Notes: generated from the letters alone by a model not told the origin. Numbered from the stretch's first letter, positions 48,254 through 58,064 are shown. The stretch: 64,000 nt of DNA from Gammaproteobacteria bacterium (GCA_021772915.1 JAJFLB010000053.1:124001-188000), one strand, 5' to 3'. Program-made: numbers and translations.

Positions 48254-50148
48254 AGCGGATTATCGACATCGTGCGCCATCCGCGTGCGGCCGTGGTGGGT
48301 CATGATCTTTTCATGGTCCTTGTCGCCTGGCTTGCCGTGATTTGGTTAATCGCGCGTACCTCCACAGCCGCGCTGAATTTTGATTCGTCTTTAGTTACAG
48401 AACTTCTCATCCTCCTCATTTTGCAGGGAAGTGTTTTGAAAGCCACTGGTCTATACAAGGGTCTTTGGAGGTTTGCCAGTTTTCAGGACATGTGGAATAT
48501 AGCGCGTGCATCAATCTTCGGTGTAGTGTCGGTCGCCGTCGCGGTCGCATTGACGCGTGGATTTTCTTCCGGCGTTTGGATTCCCACCATCTTTGTGTAT
48601 CCGGCACTGTTGTTTATTTTGCTGGGCTTACCCAGGATGTGTTACCGCTTATGGAAAGACTCCCGCTTACCGGCTGCTGTCTCGGGTAAGGGTCTTAAAC
48701 GCGTGGTAATCCTTGGTGCGGGACGTTCTGGTGCACTGCTTGAAAGGGAATTACGTCATCGTGGTGGTTTTGATGTTGTCGGGTTTCTGGATGATGACAA
48801 GCGCTTGAGGGGCGCGCAGGTTCACGGTATTCCGGTGCTTTCCCCGATTGAACAATTACCAAGAGTTGGCGCAGATTATCAGGTCGACCTGGCAATTATC
48901 GCCATGCCTTCCGCCAGCAATCAGCAAATGCAACGTATTGTTGAAATCTGTGAATTGAGTGAAGTCGATTTTCGCACCCTGCCAACCTTGCAGGACCTTG
49001 GGTCAAAGGCGACCAGGATCAGCGACCTGAAAAAGGTTGTGATTGATGATTTGCTGGGACGAGATCCGATTTCTCTGGAGTGGGAATCCATACGTGAAGG
49101 TCTGGTTGGTAAACGTGTAATGATAACCGGCGGTGGTGGTTCGATTGGTTCGGAGCTCTGTCGGCAAATCGCCCGTTTGAATCCGGTAGAACTCATTGTA
49201 ATAGATCACAGTGAATACTCATTGTATAAGATCGACCACGAGTTACGCAGTGATTTTCAGGACCTCGTATTTTACTCAGTGCTGGGAGATATATGTGACC
49301 CGGCCACAGTTGAGAAAGTGGTTGGTGAGTACAGGCCAGACATGATTTTCCACGCAGCTGCCTACAAGCACCTGCCAATTCTGCAGACCCAAATTCGGGA
49401 GGCTTTTCGTAATAACGTACTTGGAACCATGCGGGTGGCGGAGGCGGCTGAGCGACACGGTGTGGGCACATTTGTATTGATCTCTACAGACAAAGCGGTT
49501 AATCCTGCCAATGTTATGGGCGCCACCAAACGGGTGGCCGAAATGTACTGCCAAAATATGAACGCCCGCTCACAAACCTGTTTCATAACTGTGCGCTTCG
49601 GCAATGTGCTCAATTCAAATGGCAGTGTGGTGCCACTGTTCCAGGAGCAAATCGCCAAGGGCGGTCCGGTCACGGTCACCCATCCCGAGATCTCCCGGTA
49701 TTTCATGACCATTTCTGAAGCCAGTCAATTGATCATGCAGGCCGCTGTGCTTGGCAGTGGTGGGGAAATCTACGTTCTTGATATGGGAGAGCCAGTTAAT
49801 ATTACCTATTTGGCTGAACACCTGATTCGCCTTGCAGGCAAAGAACCGGGACGGGATATCCAGATTATTTATACGGGCTTGCGTCCGGGTGAAAAGCTGT
49901 TTGAGCAATTGTTTCATGAACTCGAACCCTACGAAAAAACCGCACACGAAAAGATCTTGTTGGCCCACCCACGTGAAGCCAACTGGGATGAGTTGCGTGC
50001 TGAATTGAGAAGTTCAGAACTGGCGGTCAGACGTTATGACACCAAGAATTTGCGACATCAGTTGTTACGTTTGGTGCCGGAGTTAGCCAAATCCGGTCTG
50101 AGCACCGAACCCGCCAAGGTTGTTTCCATCCACCGCAGTAGTAATTAG
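48250..50148 (+). CDS. WbpM/CapD-like UDP-sugar 4,6-dehydratase, membrane-anchored
   Basis: These enzymes convert UDP-GlcNAc to a 4-keto-6-deoxy sugar for O-antigen. The 632-residue protein has four N-terminal membrane helices (about residues 15-130), a CoA-binding-like Rossmann domain (VVILGAGRSGALLE), and the SDR domain (VMITGGGGSIGSELC). The active site has Met in place of the SDR tyrosine (NVMGATK), as in the long WbpM/FlaA1 group. The ATG shares ATGA with the preceding gene and has GGGAG upstream. Confidence 0.93.
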   Translation: MKRIIDIVRHPRAAVVGHDLFMVLVAWLAVIWLIARTSTAALNFDSSLVTELLILLILQGSVLKATGLYKGLWRFASFQDMWNIARASIFGVVSVAVAVALTRGFSSGVWIPTIFVYPALLFILLGLPRMCYRLWKDSRLPAAVSGKGLKRVVILGAGRSGALLERELRHRGGFDVVGFLDDDKRLRGAQVHGIPVLSPIEQLPRVGADYQVDLAIIAMPSASNQQMQRIVEICELSEVDFRTLPTLQDLGSKATRISDLKKVVIDDLLGRDPISLEWESIREGLVGKRVMITGGGGSIGSELCRQIARLNPVELIVIDHSEYSLYKIDHELRSDFQDLVFYSVLGDICDPATVEKVVGEYRPDMIFHAAAYKHLPILQTQIREAFRNNVLGTMRVAEAAERHGVGTFVLISTDKAVNPANVMGATKRVAEMYCQNMNARSQTCFITVRFGNVLNSNGSVVPLFQEQIAKGGPVTVTHPEISRYFMTISEASQLIMQAAVLGSGGEIYVLDMGEPVNITYLAEHLIRLAGKEPGRDIQIIYTGLRPGEKLFEQLFHELEPYEKTAHEKILLAHPREANWDELRAELRSSELAVRRYDTKNLRHQLLRLVPELAKSGLSTEPAKVVSIHRSSN

Positions 50149-50152
50149 TGTA

Positions 50153-51028
50153 ATGAAATACGCGCCCGTCAGGAAAGCCGTATTTCCTGTGGCCGGTCTT
50201 GGTACCCGGTTTCTGCCAGCTACCAAGTCAATCCCCAAAGAAATGCTTCCTATTGTTGACAAGCCGCTGATCCAGTATGCGGTGGAAGAGGCCGTTGAGG
50301 CCGGAATTGAAACCCTGGTATTTGTTGTCAATCACAAGAAAATGGCGATTTTAGAGCACTTTGACGAAGATGCAGACCTGCAGTCTCACCTGCTGGTGCA
50401 GGGGAAGCACGATCTGCACGCTCAAATTCGAGACATTATTCCCTCAAGCGTATCAACCGCTCATGTAATACAGGAAGAGGCGTTGGGCCTGGGGCATGCG
50501 GTGTGGTGCGCAAAGTCTCTGGTAGGTGATGAGCCGTTCGCAGTGCTGTTGGCTGATGATTTAATTCGCTCCCCCGCCACCGGCTGCTTGAAGCAAATGG
50601 TGGATGCGTACCGGGCCACAGGTGTGGGCAGTATTGGGGTCGAGAAAATTCCTGCTGCGATGACCGACCGTTATGGCATTGTCTCAGTGCAAGCTGACGC
50701 AAAGGGACGGGATTATATTCATGCGATCGTGGAAAAACCTGCGCCGGATGTCGCACCCTCCAGGCTGGGTGTCGTGGGCCGCTATATCCTGCCAGGAGAA
50801 ATTTTCGGGTTGCTCGAGTCCGTCCGTGCCGGCGTCGGTGGTGAGATTCAGCTCACCGACGCAATTGCCGCCCTGCTCGAAAATGAGCAATTGCTGGCCC
50901 ATGCTTTTGAGGGGATACGTTACGACTGTGGCAGTCGTCAGGGGTTTATCAGGGCAACCGTGGATTACGCACTGGGCCACGACGATTTACGTGACAGCCT
51001 GCTGGAATATTTCGCCACACTGGTATGA
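50153..51028 (+). CDS. galU: UTP-glucose-1-phosphate uridylyltransferase
   Basis: GalU makes UDP-glucose for LPS core, capsule and trehalose. The 291-residue protein has the nucleotidyl-transferase start KAVFPVAGLGTRFLPATKS, KEMLPIVDKP, the Asp pair in LLADDLI, and GEIQLTDAI. The start ATG at 50153 is five bases after the dehydratase gene stop. The stop overlaps the following esterase by ATGA. Confidence 0.96.
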   Translation: MKYAPVRKAVFPVAGLGTRFLPATKSIPKEMLPIVDKPLIQYAVEEAVEAGIETLVFVVNHKKMAILEHFDEDADLQSHLLVQGKHDLHAQIRDIIPSSVSTAHVIQEEALGLGHAVWCAKSLVGDEPFAVLLADDLIRSPATGCLKQMVDAYRATGVGSIGVEKIPAAMTDRYGIVSVQADAKGRDYIHAIVEKPAPDVAPSRLGVVGRYILPGEIFGLLESVRAGVGGEIQLTDAIAALLENEQLLAHAFEGIRYDCGSRQGFIRATVDYALGHDDLRDSLLEYFATLV

Positions 51029-52086
51029 ACCACGATAATGATAGTGTCAGCAGCCCCCAAGTGGTCCGGACACCGCGTGATTGGCCTCAAGGTGAGGTCG
51101 TACATTTCGAACACAACTCAAAAGTGTTGCGGGGCAATATCTGGACTGACCCGACAAAACGGGATTTTTGTGTCTATTTGCCACCGGGGTACTCCGAGGT
51201 AGACGGGGCCTATGTCAGTTTGTGGGATTTTGCAGGTTTCACCAATGCTGGTCCGGGCCATCTGAACTGGAAGAACCAGGGTGAAAATCTGCCGCAGAGG
51301 TTAGACCGCCTGATCGGCAGCGGAAAAATGCCACCAGTGGTTGTGCCTATGCCGGATTGTTACAACTCACTGGGTGGAAATCAGTACATCAATTCTGCTG
51401 CGGTTGGCCAGTATGCTGATTATGTGGTGACAGAGTTGGTCCCATACCTCTCGGAGCACGTTAATGTCAGGACTGACCGTCAAGGTCGGGGTGTTTTCGG
51501 AAAATCTTCTGGTGGCTATGGTGCTCTGGTTCACGCCATGTACTACCCTGAAACCTGGGGTGGGGTGGCTTCACATGCCGGGGATATGGGTTTTGACTGG
51601 GTCTATCGGCCAGAGTTTCCCCGTGCGGCCGCAGTGCTGGCGGCATCAGGGCGTGACCCTTACTGTTTCCTGAAGAAGTTCTGGAGCAAAAAGCATCCCG
51701 GATCAGCAGATTACTCCACCCTGATGATCTTGGCCATGGCGGCCAGTTATGATCCTGGTGACAGTGCGGAAACCGCCATTCAATTGCCATTTGATCTGCA
51801 TACCTGTGAGCTGGATGACGATCGTTGGAGTCAGTGGCTGCGTCACGACCCGCTGAACCTGCTGGAAACACACGTTGAGCATCTTGCGGCTCTGGAAATG
51901 CTCTACATTGATGTGGGCACACGTGACCAGTACAACATTCAGTACGGAGCCCGCAGCTTCGTCGCCAAGCTTGAAAAGCTTGGCGTGGGACACCATTTTG
52001 AGGAGTTCGACGGTACCCACTCTGGTATGGACTGGCGTCTGGACGCTTCACTGCCGATGCTTGCCAAAGCGCTATACTCAGACTGA
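51025..52086 (+). CDS. Esterase of the alpha/beta-hydrolase (Esterase D / Fes-like) family
   Basis: The 353-residue protein has no signal peptide and looks cytoplasmic. It shows the nucleophile elbow GKSSGGYGA, a late acidic region, and the catalytic His in DGTHSGMDWR; the Asp is probably in IDVGTRDQYN. The nearest relatives I can think of are enterochelin-esterase-like hydrolases that cleave small acyl esters, but the substrate is unknown. It overlaps galU by ATGA, so it is co-translated with sugar-nucleotide genes, which hints at sugar-ester chemistry without proving it. Confidence 0.8.
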   Translation: MNHDNDSVSSPQVVRTPRDWPQGEVVHFEHNSKVLRGNIWTDPTKRDFCVYLPPGYSEVDGAYVSLWDFAGFTNAGPGHLNWKNQGENLPQRLDRLIGSGKMPPVVVPMPDCYNSLGGNQYINSAAVGQYADYVVTELVPYLSEHVNVRTDRQGRGVFGKSSGGYGALVHAMYYPETWGGVASHAGDMGFDWVYRPEFPRAAAVLAASGRDPYCFLKKFWSKKHPGSADYSTLMILAMAASYDPGDSAETAIQLPFDLHTCELDDDRWSQWLRHDPLNLLETHVEHLAALEMLYIDVGTRDQYNIQYGARSFVAKLEKLGVGHHFEEFDGTHSGMDWRLDASLPMLAKALYSD

Positions 52087-52137
52087 AAGTACCATCAATC
52101 ACAATACAGTACATCAACAGCAAGCCATAGGATTCGA

Positions 52138-52719
52138 ATGATCGAAATTACCGAAAGCGCTCAGGAGTATTTTGCCAGGCTAATATCACAGCAGGATATG
52201 GATGACGTCGGTCTGCATTTGTCGGTACTCAAACCGGGTACACCAAGCGCCGAATGTGACCTGCACTTCCACGTACCAAATGCCGCTGGTGAACCAAACC
52301 AGGAATTCAGTTACGCAAAATTCAAGCTTTACGTTCCGACAAGCAGTGAACGCTGGCTTGATGATGCAAAAATAGATTTTGAGGAATCTGAGACCGGTGG
52401 CCAGTTAACAATAAAGGCACCGGGCATCAAAGGCAGTATGCCGGACGACTCGGCAGACCTGGCAGAGAAAGTCACCTGGCTGCTGGATGCAGAAATCAAT
52501 CCGGGTCTTGCGTCGCACGGTGGAGTAGTCGGTCTTGAGACGATAACCCCTGAAAATGAAGTTGTATTACGTTTTGGCGGTGGTTGCCACGGTTGCGGAA
52601 TGGTCAATGTTACGCTGCAGGAAGGTATTGAGAAAACGCTCAAAGAGCACTTTCCGGAAGTGACCGCGGTTATTGATGCCACTGACCACAGTAGTGGTGA
52701 TAATCCTTACTACAAATAG
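52138..52719 (+). CDS. nfuA: Fe/S biogenesis protein NfuA
   Basis: NfuA carries and delivers 4Fe-4S clusters under stress. The 193-residue protein has a degenerate A-type N-terminal domain without the three cysteines, and a C-terminal Nfu domain with the cluster-binding CHGC in FGGGCHGCGMVNVTL. This two-domain layout and length match gammaproteobacterial NfuA. Confidence 0.95.
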   Translation: MIEITESAQEYFARLISQQDMDDVGLHLSVLKPGTPSAECDLHFHVPNAAGEPNQEFSYAKFKLYVPTSSERWLDDAKIDFEESETGGQLTIKAPGIKGSMPDDSADLAEKVTWLLDAEINPGLASHGGVVGLETITPENEVVLRFGGGCHGCGMVNVTLQEGIEKTLKEHFPEVTAVIDATDHSSGDNPYYK

Positions 52720-52742
52720 CAGCGGCTGAAGACGGCAACTCC

Positions 52743-53108
52743 GTGACCTATCAACCCATTAATTTCAACGACAAGTTTGACAAGTTCTCTGACCAATGGG
52801 CTCCTCGAGTCATTGCCGAGCTAAATGACTATCAATTCAAGCTCGCCAAGATTGAGGGCGACTTTGTCTGGCACGCGCACGCGGACACGGATGAGGCATT
52901 TCTTGTTCTTGAAGGAAAAATGACCATAGAGTTCCGGGACGGTTGTGTCGAGCTGGAAGCGGGCGAAATGTTCGTGGTTGCCAAAGGTGTGGAGCACAAG
53001 CCGGTTGCACAAGCCGAGTGCAAGGTCTTAATTATCGAGCCCCGCGATGTCATAAACACTGGCAATACAGGGGGTAAGCTGACCGCCGATAATGGTGTCT
53101 GGGTCTAG
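52743..53108 (+). CDS. Cupin-domain protein
   Basis: The 121-residue protein is a single cupin fold. Cupin motif 1 is WHAHADTDEAFLVLEGKM with the two His and Glu metal ligands, and motif 2 is ELEAGEMFVVAKGVEHKP. The function of this small group is unknown. It starts at GTG (52743), 24 bases after nfuA. Confidence 0.85.
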   Translation: MTYQPINFNDKFDKFSDQWAPRVIAELNDYQFKLAKIEGDFVWHAHADTDEAFLVLEGKMTIEFRDGCVELEAGEMFVVAKGVEHKPVAQAECKVLIIEPRDVINTGNTGGKLTADNGVWV

Positions 53109-53141
53109 AACGTTTGTTTGTGTCACTCCCGGTCAGTCACA

Positions 53142-54029
53142 TCAGGCCCTGACTTTCGTTACAAGCAGGGTGCCGAGCCCGATAACGAAGAGTGACAAAT
53201 AAGGTTCAAAGGGCCAGTACGGCAACCACAGCACAAGATCTGCAGACCACTTCGGGACTGTCAAAAAAGCGGTAACAGCCTTTTGCCAATACAGACCGGA
53301 TGCAGAGACAAAAAGACCGAAGGTGATAAGGGCGCTGCCCAATAGCGTCAGTGCGAATGGTGTACTTCTCTCTGACACATTTTTCTTTGCCGCCTGTTGA
53401 CGTTTTTTGCCCCAGGCCGCAATTCTCAGCGCGAACGCGATGAAACCGCTCCAATAGAACACATAGTCAATCGGCTGCGGGTTCTCATAGTAGGAAAGGT
53501 TCCACCAATAAACGCTAAAAGGATAAGCCCATAGAAAATAAATACTACTCTTGTGGAGCAACTTCCACTGCTTTGGATTCAAATGTTTGCGACCGAAGTT
53601 GAATGATGTCACCACCATGGCGGTAAGGAAGATATAGCCGATGCTCCCTTCCAGTTCGTCACGGAGCAAGTAGACGTCTTTGAAGTAGTCCTCACGGAAG
53701 AAGTTTGACATGATGAAAATGAACGTGCCTTGCCATGCCATCGCAACTGCAAAGCACATTCCGATATATTTCCGGTTGCGCAGCAACCACACCGGGAGCG
53801 GGCCGGGAATCAGTATCTGGACCGAAGATGCGGCGACCACCAGAAATATGATAGGCACCGCCCAGCGTACGGAAAACTGAATCATCTCCGACACACCGGC
53901 CCCGGTGGACATGTCGGTCCCCAGCGTGGCGATGACCATGACGATGGACATCGGAGTAGAAATAAGCCAGAACAATCTCCACCCGTTAATGGCTTTATTT
54001 TTCAGTACTAACTTCAGATCAAGGTTCAT
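53142..54029 (-). CDS. Ferric-reductase-like integral membrane protein
   Basis: The 295-residue protein has about eight membrane segments. The middle part (NFGRKHLNPKQWKLLHKSSIYFLW) resembles the ferric-reductase-like/MsrQ fold. One heme-ligand His candidate is visible (LLHKSS), but the equivalent helix before it (MCFAVAMAWQGTFIFIM) lacks the usual His, so bis-heme binding is doubtful. The last two helices (ALTLLGSALITFGLFV, YLSLFVIGLGTLLV) look like an added C-terminal pair. I assign fold similarity only. It is on the opposite strand to the cupin gene and converges with it. Confidence 0.65.
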   Translation of the reverse strand: MNLDLKLVLKNKAINGWRLFWLISTPMSIVMVIATLGTDMSTGAGVSEMIQFSVRWAVPIIFLVVAASSVQILIPGPLPVWLLRNRKYIGMCFAVAMAWQGTFIFIMSNFFREDYFKDVYLLRDELEGSIGYIFLTAMVVTSFNFGRKHLNPKQWKLLHKSSIYFLWAYPFSVYWWNLSYYENPQPIDYVFYWSGFIAFALRIAAWGKKRQQAAKKNVSERSTPFALTLLGSALITFGLFVSASGLYWQKAVTAFLTVPKWSADLVLWLPYWPFEPYLSLFVIGLGTLLVTKVRA

Positions 54030-54164
54030 ATGTTCCTAATCACCTGCAATAACGGATGCGGGGTGATTCTCTCACTCTGGGCGTGCAAGGTCGACCTCCT
54101 CGGCAGACCAGGAATGCACCGGCTTATCGGATGCGTTGGCTGCGGTTCATGGTAGAATTTCTGT

Positions 54165-54383
54165 ATGTCAGGTTCCTTGAAAATGTGGTTGCGTCACGCA
54201 CTCAATACTGCCATTGCCCTTACGCCCTGGTTGATTTCCATGTACACACTCTACTGGCTTGACTTTGGTGAAATCTGGACCAGCGAAACCGCGCATCGCG
54301 GCAAGATATCCGTTGTAATTCTTGCGGTTGGAATGGCGTTGTCATTTTTTGTCCAATCTCATTTCTCGAAACGTGAACAGTAA
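54165..54383 (+). CDS. Small two-helix membrane protein of unknown function
   Basis: A 72-residue product with two predicted membrane helices (about 13-33 and 47-65), a short acidic loop (DFGEIWTSETAHRG) and a basic tail. The ribosome site is weak. It ends 38 bases before the left end of palindromic element A. Coding potential is plausible but unproven. Confidence 0.45.
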   Translation: MSGSLKMWLRHALNTAIALTPWLISMYTLYWLDFGEIWTSETAHRGKISVVILAVGMALSFFVQSHFSKREQ

Positions 54384-54421
54384 TAACAAAGAGACCTGCC
54401 AGCGTTAGGACTATGAAACAG

Positions 54422-54901
54422 AAAGTGCGCTCCCACTGCTGTCCCACTTAATTCAACGAAGGGTCGCTGTGGTGGGTATCTGCTGCCAGGACACGCTGTG
54501 AACACCTGGCCCAGGCCAGCCTCTCGACCGGTTCCCGGTCTCACCTTCTCCTTGTGCGCTCGGTCGCGACCTCCCTGTCGCTCATGGTCCTGACAGCAGA
54601 TACCCACCACAGCTCATGTCCGTGAGGCCGTAGAACCAACTGACATCGAAGCATCTGGCATGCACTACAACCCGTTCCAGCCACGGGAGTGTGGGGTCTT
54701 GTCTCAGGGACCGTGAGCGACAAGGAAGTCGCGACCGAATCCCCATGGAGGGGTTTATGATGTGTCCTGAGGCAAGACTCCGCATTCCCGTGGCGAGCCG
54801 AAGCCATGTCCACGTTAACCCCCTAACCCACAGTCATAGTCATAGCTTCATTTCTGCACAGAACTCTCAGATTATGTGGGACAGCAGTGGGAGCGCACTT
54901 T
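54422..54901. repeat. Palindromic non-coding element, copy A
   Basis: A 480-base stretch bounded by a perfect 26-base terminal inverted repeat (54422-54447 and 54876-54901). The core (54434-54889) is a direct repeat of the element at 58108-58507. Inside are two long imperfect hairpins: GTGGGTATCTGCTG with CAGCAGATACCCAC on the left half, and CGGGAGTGTGGGGTCTTG with its G-T-wobble partner on the right half. TCGGTCGCGAC-containing blocks recur in opposite orientation. No convincing protein is encoded. The extra 50 bases near the right end compared with copy B contain a CATAGTCATAG duplication. Confidence 0.85.
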
Positions 54902-54941
54902 TTTTAAACCCCTTTGTGTTTACCATTCCTGGCGCATGAAC

Positions 54942-57900
54942 TCAGCAAAAATCCCGCGAGCGGGTTTCCAGACCTTGCACCAAATTGTCAAAATCGTGCA
55001 ACCGTCGGGCGATCAGGTGATAAACCTCACCGTCACTTTCCATCACCCCGTCTACGGCGAGCAATGAGGTGTTGAGGATAATGTTGCGCTGGCGTTCCCA
55101 CAGACGTTGCCAGATCACCACGTTGACGTAACCGGTCTCATCTTCCAGGGTCAGAAAGATGGTGCCGTTGGCGGTCATTGGGCGTTGGCGCATGGTGATT
55201 ATCCCGCAGGCACGTGCATGGCTGCCGTGCTTCAATTGCAGCAACTGCTGTGCGGTCCTGACTCGCCGGTGGCGCAAAGTACGGCGTATCAACGCCACGG
55301 GGTGGCGACCCAGGGTCAATCCGGTGGCAGCATAATCCGCTTTCAGATCATCGTCTTGTGTTGCGGGACGGATCGCGACTGCTTCATCTTTACATTCAAT
55401 CTCTCGGAGTAGATCAACCGGTTGTTGTTCTGTTGCCGCCACCTGCCAGCGGGCACGGTGACGGTGGCCTGCAATCCCTCGCAACGCCGCAGCCTCTGCC
55501 AGTATCGCAAGTTCGCGTCGATTTAATTGTGCACGACTGCATAAATCCTGGGTGTTGTTAAAAGAACAACGACGACGGGCAGTACAGATACGTTCAGCAG
55601 CCTGTTGACCCAGTCCCTTGACCATACGCAGGCCAAGACGCAACTGCAGTTTGCTGTTGGCGTCAGGCTCCAGGGTACAATCCCAGGTGCTGTGGCGGAT
55701 ATCCACCGGCAGTACACTGACGCCATGACGTCGCACATCCTGTACCAACTGTGCGGGTTGGTAAAAACCCATGGGCTGTGAATTGAGCAGGGCACAGGTG
55801 AAAGCCGCAGGGTGGTGACACTTTAACCATGCGGATATATAGACCAGCAGGGCAAAACTGGCGGCGTGTGATTCGGGGAAGCCGTATTCGCCAAAACCCT
55901 TGATCTGCTCAAAAATCTGCTCAGCGAACTCGCGTTGGTAGCCCCGCTCCAACATACCGTTGACCAGTCGTTGGTGCATGTGTTCCATCCCGCCGCGCCG
56001 TGACCAGGCAGCCATTGAACGGCGTAGCGTGTCGGCCTCAGAGCCACTAAAGCCCGCGGCCATCATGGCAACCTGCATGACTTGCTCCTGGAAAATTGGC
56101 ACCCCCAGTGTCCGCTCCAGTACTTTGCGCAAGGCTTTTGACGGGTAAACCACCTTTTCCAGACCACGCCTCCGCTGCAGGTAGGGGTGTACCATGTTCC
56201 CCTGGATGGGTCCCGGCCGGACAATGGCTACCTCGATGACCAGGTCATAGAAGCAGGCAGGTTTAAGCCGTGGCAACATGGCCATCTGCGCACGGGATTC
56301 AATCTGGAATACCCCGATGGTGTCGGCCTGCTGGATCATCCGGTAGGTCGCAGGGTCTTCGGCGGGTACATCAGTCAAACCCATGGAAGTGCCATGGAAA
56401 TTATTTATCAGGTCCAGACAGCGATGAATGGCGCTTAGCATGCCCAGTGCCAGACAGTCCACTTTCAGCAGTCCCAGGGTTTCCAGATCTTCCTTGTCCC
56501 ACTGGATAACAGTACGCTCGTTCATCGAGGCATTTTCCACCGGTACCAGCGAGGCCAGTGCGTTTTCAGAAATGACAAAGCCACCCACATGCTGAGACAG
56601 ATGGCGGGGAAATCCAAGCAGGCTTTGCACCAGGTATAGCAGTTGCCGGACTTTCAGGTTGTTGACCGCAAACCCCTGCTCAGCCAGCCGGCTGGAAAAA
56701 CGCTCTGGTTCATCCCACCACGACAGGTTACGGGCCAGTTGGTCGATCTGGCCAGGACTGAATTCCAGGGCTTTGCCAACATCACGGATGGCGCTGCGTG
56801 GCCGGTAGCTAATGACGGTCGCGGTGAGTGCGGCGCGTTCACGCCCGTACTTGCGGTAGATGTATTGAATGACCTCCTCACGGCGTTCGTGTTCAAAATC
56901 GACATCGATATCCGGTGGTTCATCACGTTCACGGGAGATGAAACGTTCAAACAGCATATTCATCCGTGCCGGGTCTACCGCGGTGATACCCAGGCAGAAG
57001 CAGACAGCGGAATTGGCTGCAGAGCCACGCCCCTGGCAAAGGATTTCCCGGCTGCGCGCAAACTGGACAATGTCATGCACGGTCAGAAAATAGGCTTCGT
57101 AACGTAATTCTGAAATCAGTACCAATTCACGTTCAATCTGCTGTCGCAGTATATTGTTGATGCCCTGCGGCCAGTGCTGTCGGATACCGGCTTCAGTCAG
57201 TGACCGCAGGTGTGCTGCACTGCTAATACCAGGTGGTACGACTTCGCGTGGGTATTGATAACGCAACTGATCCATGCCAAAACGACAACGCCGGGCAATG
57301 CGGACAGATTCTTCCAGCAATTCCGGGCGATATAGTTCTCCCAGACGACGGCGGCTGCGCAGATGCTGTTCACCGGAGGACAGGGCACGGTAACCCAGTT
57401 CCGGTAACGTGCAGGTATGGCGGATGGCGCTCAACAAGTCGTGCAGCATACGTCGTGTTCGAATGTGCATCTGCACGTCACCACAGGCAGTGAGCGGCAG
57501 CCCGGCTGCTTTTGCCATATCGATGAGTTGCGCCAGACGTGTATGGTCATCGTGTCTGAGTTTGAGACTGATGGCCAGCCAACTGCGTTCGGGGAAGTGT
57601 GAGGCAATCCAATGTGCGGTTAGTATGTCATCTTCCGGTAGCTTGTTATCGCTGTCTGGTAACCACAGTGCCAGGCAATGGTCGAGTTTGTTTTCAAAAA
57701 CACTGTCGGGCAATTTATAACACCCCTTGGGGGCATCTCGGCGACCGCGGGTAATCAGGGTGCAAAGTTGCGCATAGCCTTGTTTATCCGTGGCCAGCAG
57801 TACCAGCCGGGAACCGTTTTCTAACCTGAACAGGCTACCGGCCAGTAACTCAATGGTCTGCCCCTGCTGCTGGCAACGCCGGACTTCTTCATAGGCACGC

Positions 57901-58064
57901 ACGATACCGGCCAGCGAGCACTCATCGGTCAAAGCAATGGCTTCATATCCAAGTTCAGCTGCGCGTGCGATCAGTTCCTGCGGGTGTGAAGCACCATTGA
58001 GAAAGGTGAAATTACTGATACAGACCAGCTCTGCATAGTCATTGGTTCTGTGAGATGAACGCAT
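54942..58064 (-). CDS. dnaE2: Error-prone DNA polymerase DnaE2 (ImuC)
   Basis: DnaE2 is the translesion paralogue of the Pol III alpha subunit and drives SOS mutagenesis. The 1,040-residue protein has the N-terminal PHP region typical of DnaE2 (YAELVCISNFTFLNGASHPQEL), catalytic Asp residues in PPDIDVDFEHERREEV, a third in LLKVDCLALGML, the helix-hairpin-helix region, an OB fold and the terminal RDFC. The ATG at 58064 touches a perfect LexA operator and has no ribosome site; the promoter position implies a leaderless mRNA. Usual partners imuA and imuB are not adjacent. Palindromic elements lie on both sides. Confidence 0.95.
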   Translation of the reverse strand: MRSSHRTNDYAELVCISNFTFLNGASHPQELIARAAELGYEAIALTDECSLAGIVRAYEEVRRCQQQGQTIELLAGSLFRLENGSRLVLLATDKQGYAQLCTLITRGRRDAPKGCYKLPDSVFENKLDHCLALWLPDSDNKLPEDDILTAHWIASHFPERSWLAISLKLRHDDHTRLAQLIDMAKAAGLPLTACGDVQMHIRTRRMLHDLLSAIRHTCTLPELGYRALSSGEQHLRSRRRLGELYRPELLEESVRIARRCRFGMDQLRYQYPREVVPPGISSAAHLRSLTEAGIRQHWPQGINNILRQQIERELVLISELRYEAYFLTVHDIVQFARSREILCQGRGSAANSAVCFCLGITAVDPARMNMLFERFISRERDEPPDIDVDFEHERREEVIQYIYRKYGRERAALTATVISYRPRSAIRDVGKALEFSPGQIDQLARNLSWWDEPERFSSRLAEQGFAVNNLKVRQLLYLVQSLLGFPRHLSQHVGGFVISENALASLVPVENASMNERTVIQWDKEDLETLGLLKVDCLALGMLSAIHRCLDLINNFHGTSMGLTDVPAEDPATYRMIQQADTIGVFQIESRAQMAMLPRLKPACFYDLVIEVAIVRPGPIQGNMVHPYLQRRRGLEKVVYPSKALRKVLERTLGVPIFQEQVMQVAMMAAGFSGSEADTLRRSMAAWSRRGGMEHMHQRLVNGMLERGYQREFAEQIFEQIKGFGEYGFPESHAASFALLVYISAWLKCHHPAAFTCALLNSQPMGFYQPAQLVQDVRRHGVSVLPVDIRHSTWDCTLEPDANSKLQLRLGLRMVKGLGQQAAERICTARRRCSFNNTQDLCSRAQLNRRELAILAEAAALRGIAGHRHRARWQVAATEQQPVDLLREIECKDEAVAIRPATQDDDLKADYAATGLTLGRHPVALIRRTLRHRRVRTAQQLLQLKHGSHARACGIITMRQRPMTANGTIFLTLEDETGYVNVVIWQRLWERQRNIILNTSLLAVDGVMESDGEVYHLIARRLHDFDNLVQGLETRSRDFC

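Noticed and set aside
54541-54813. Small open frames inside palindromic element A (and 58090-58476 in B)
   Set aside because: They are not conserved between the two copies and read through the hairpin arms; the element looks non-coding.
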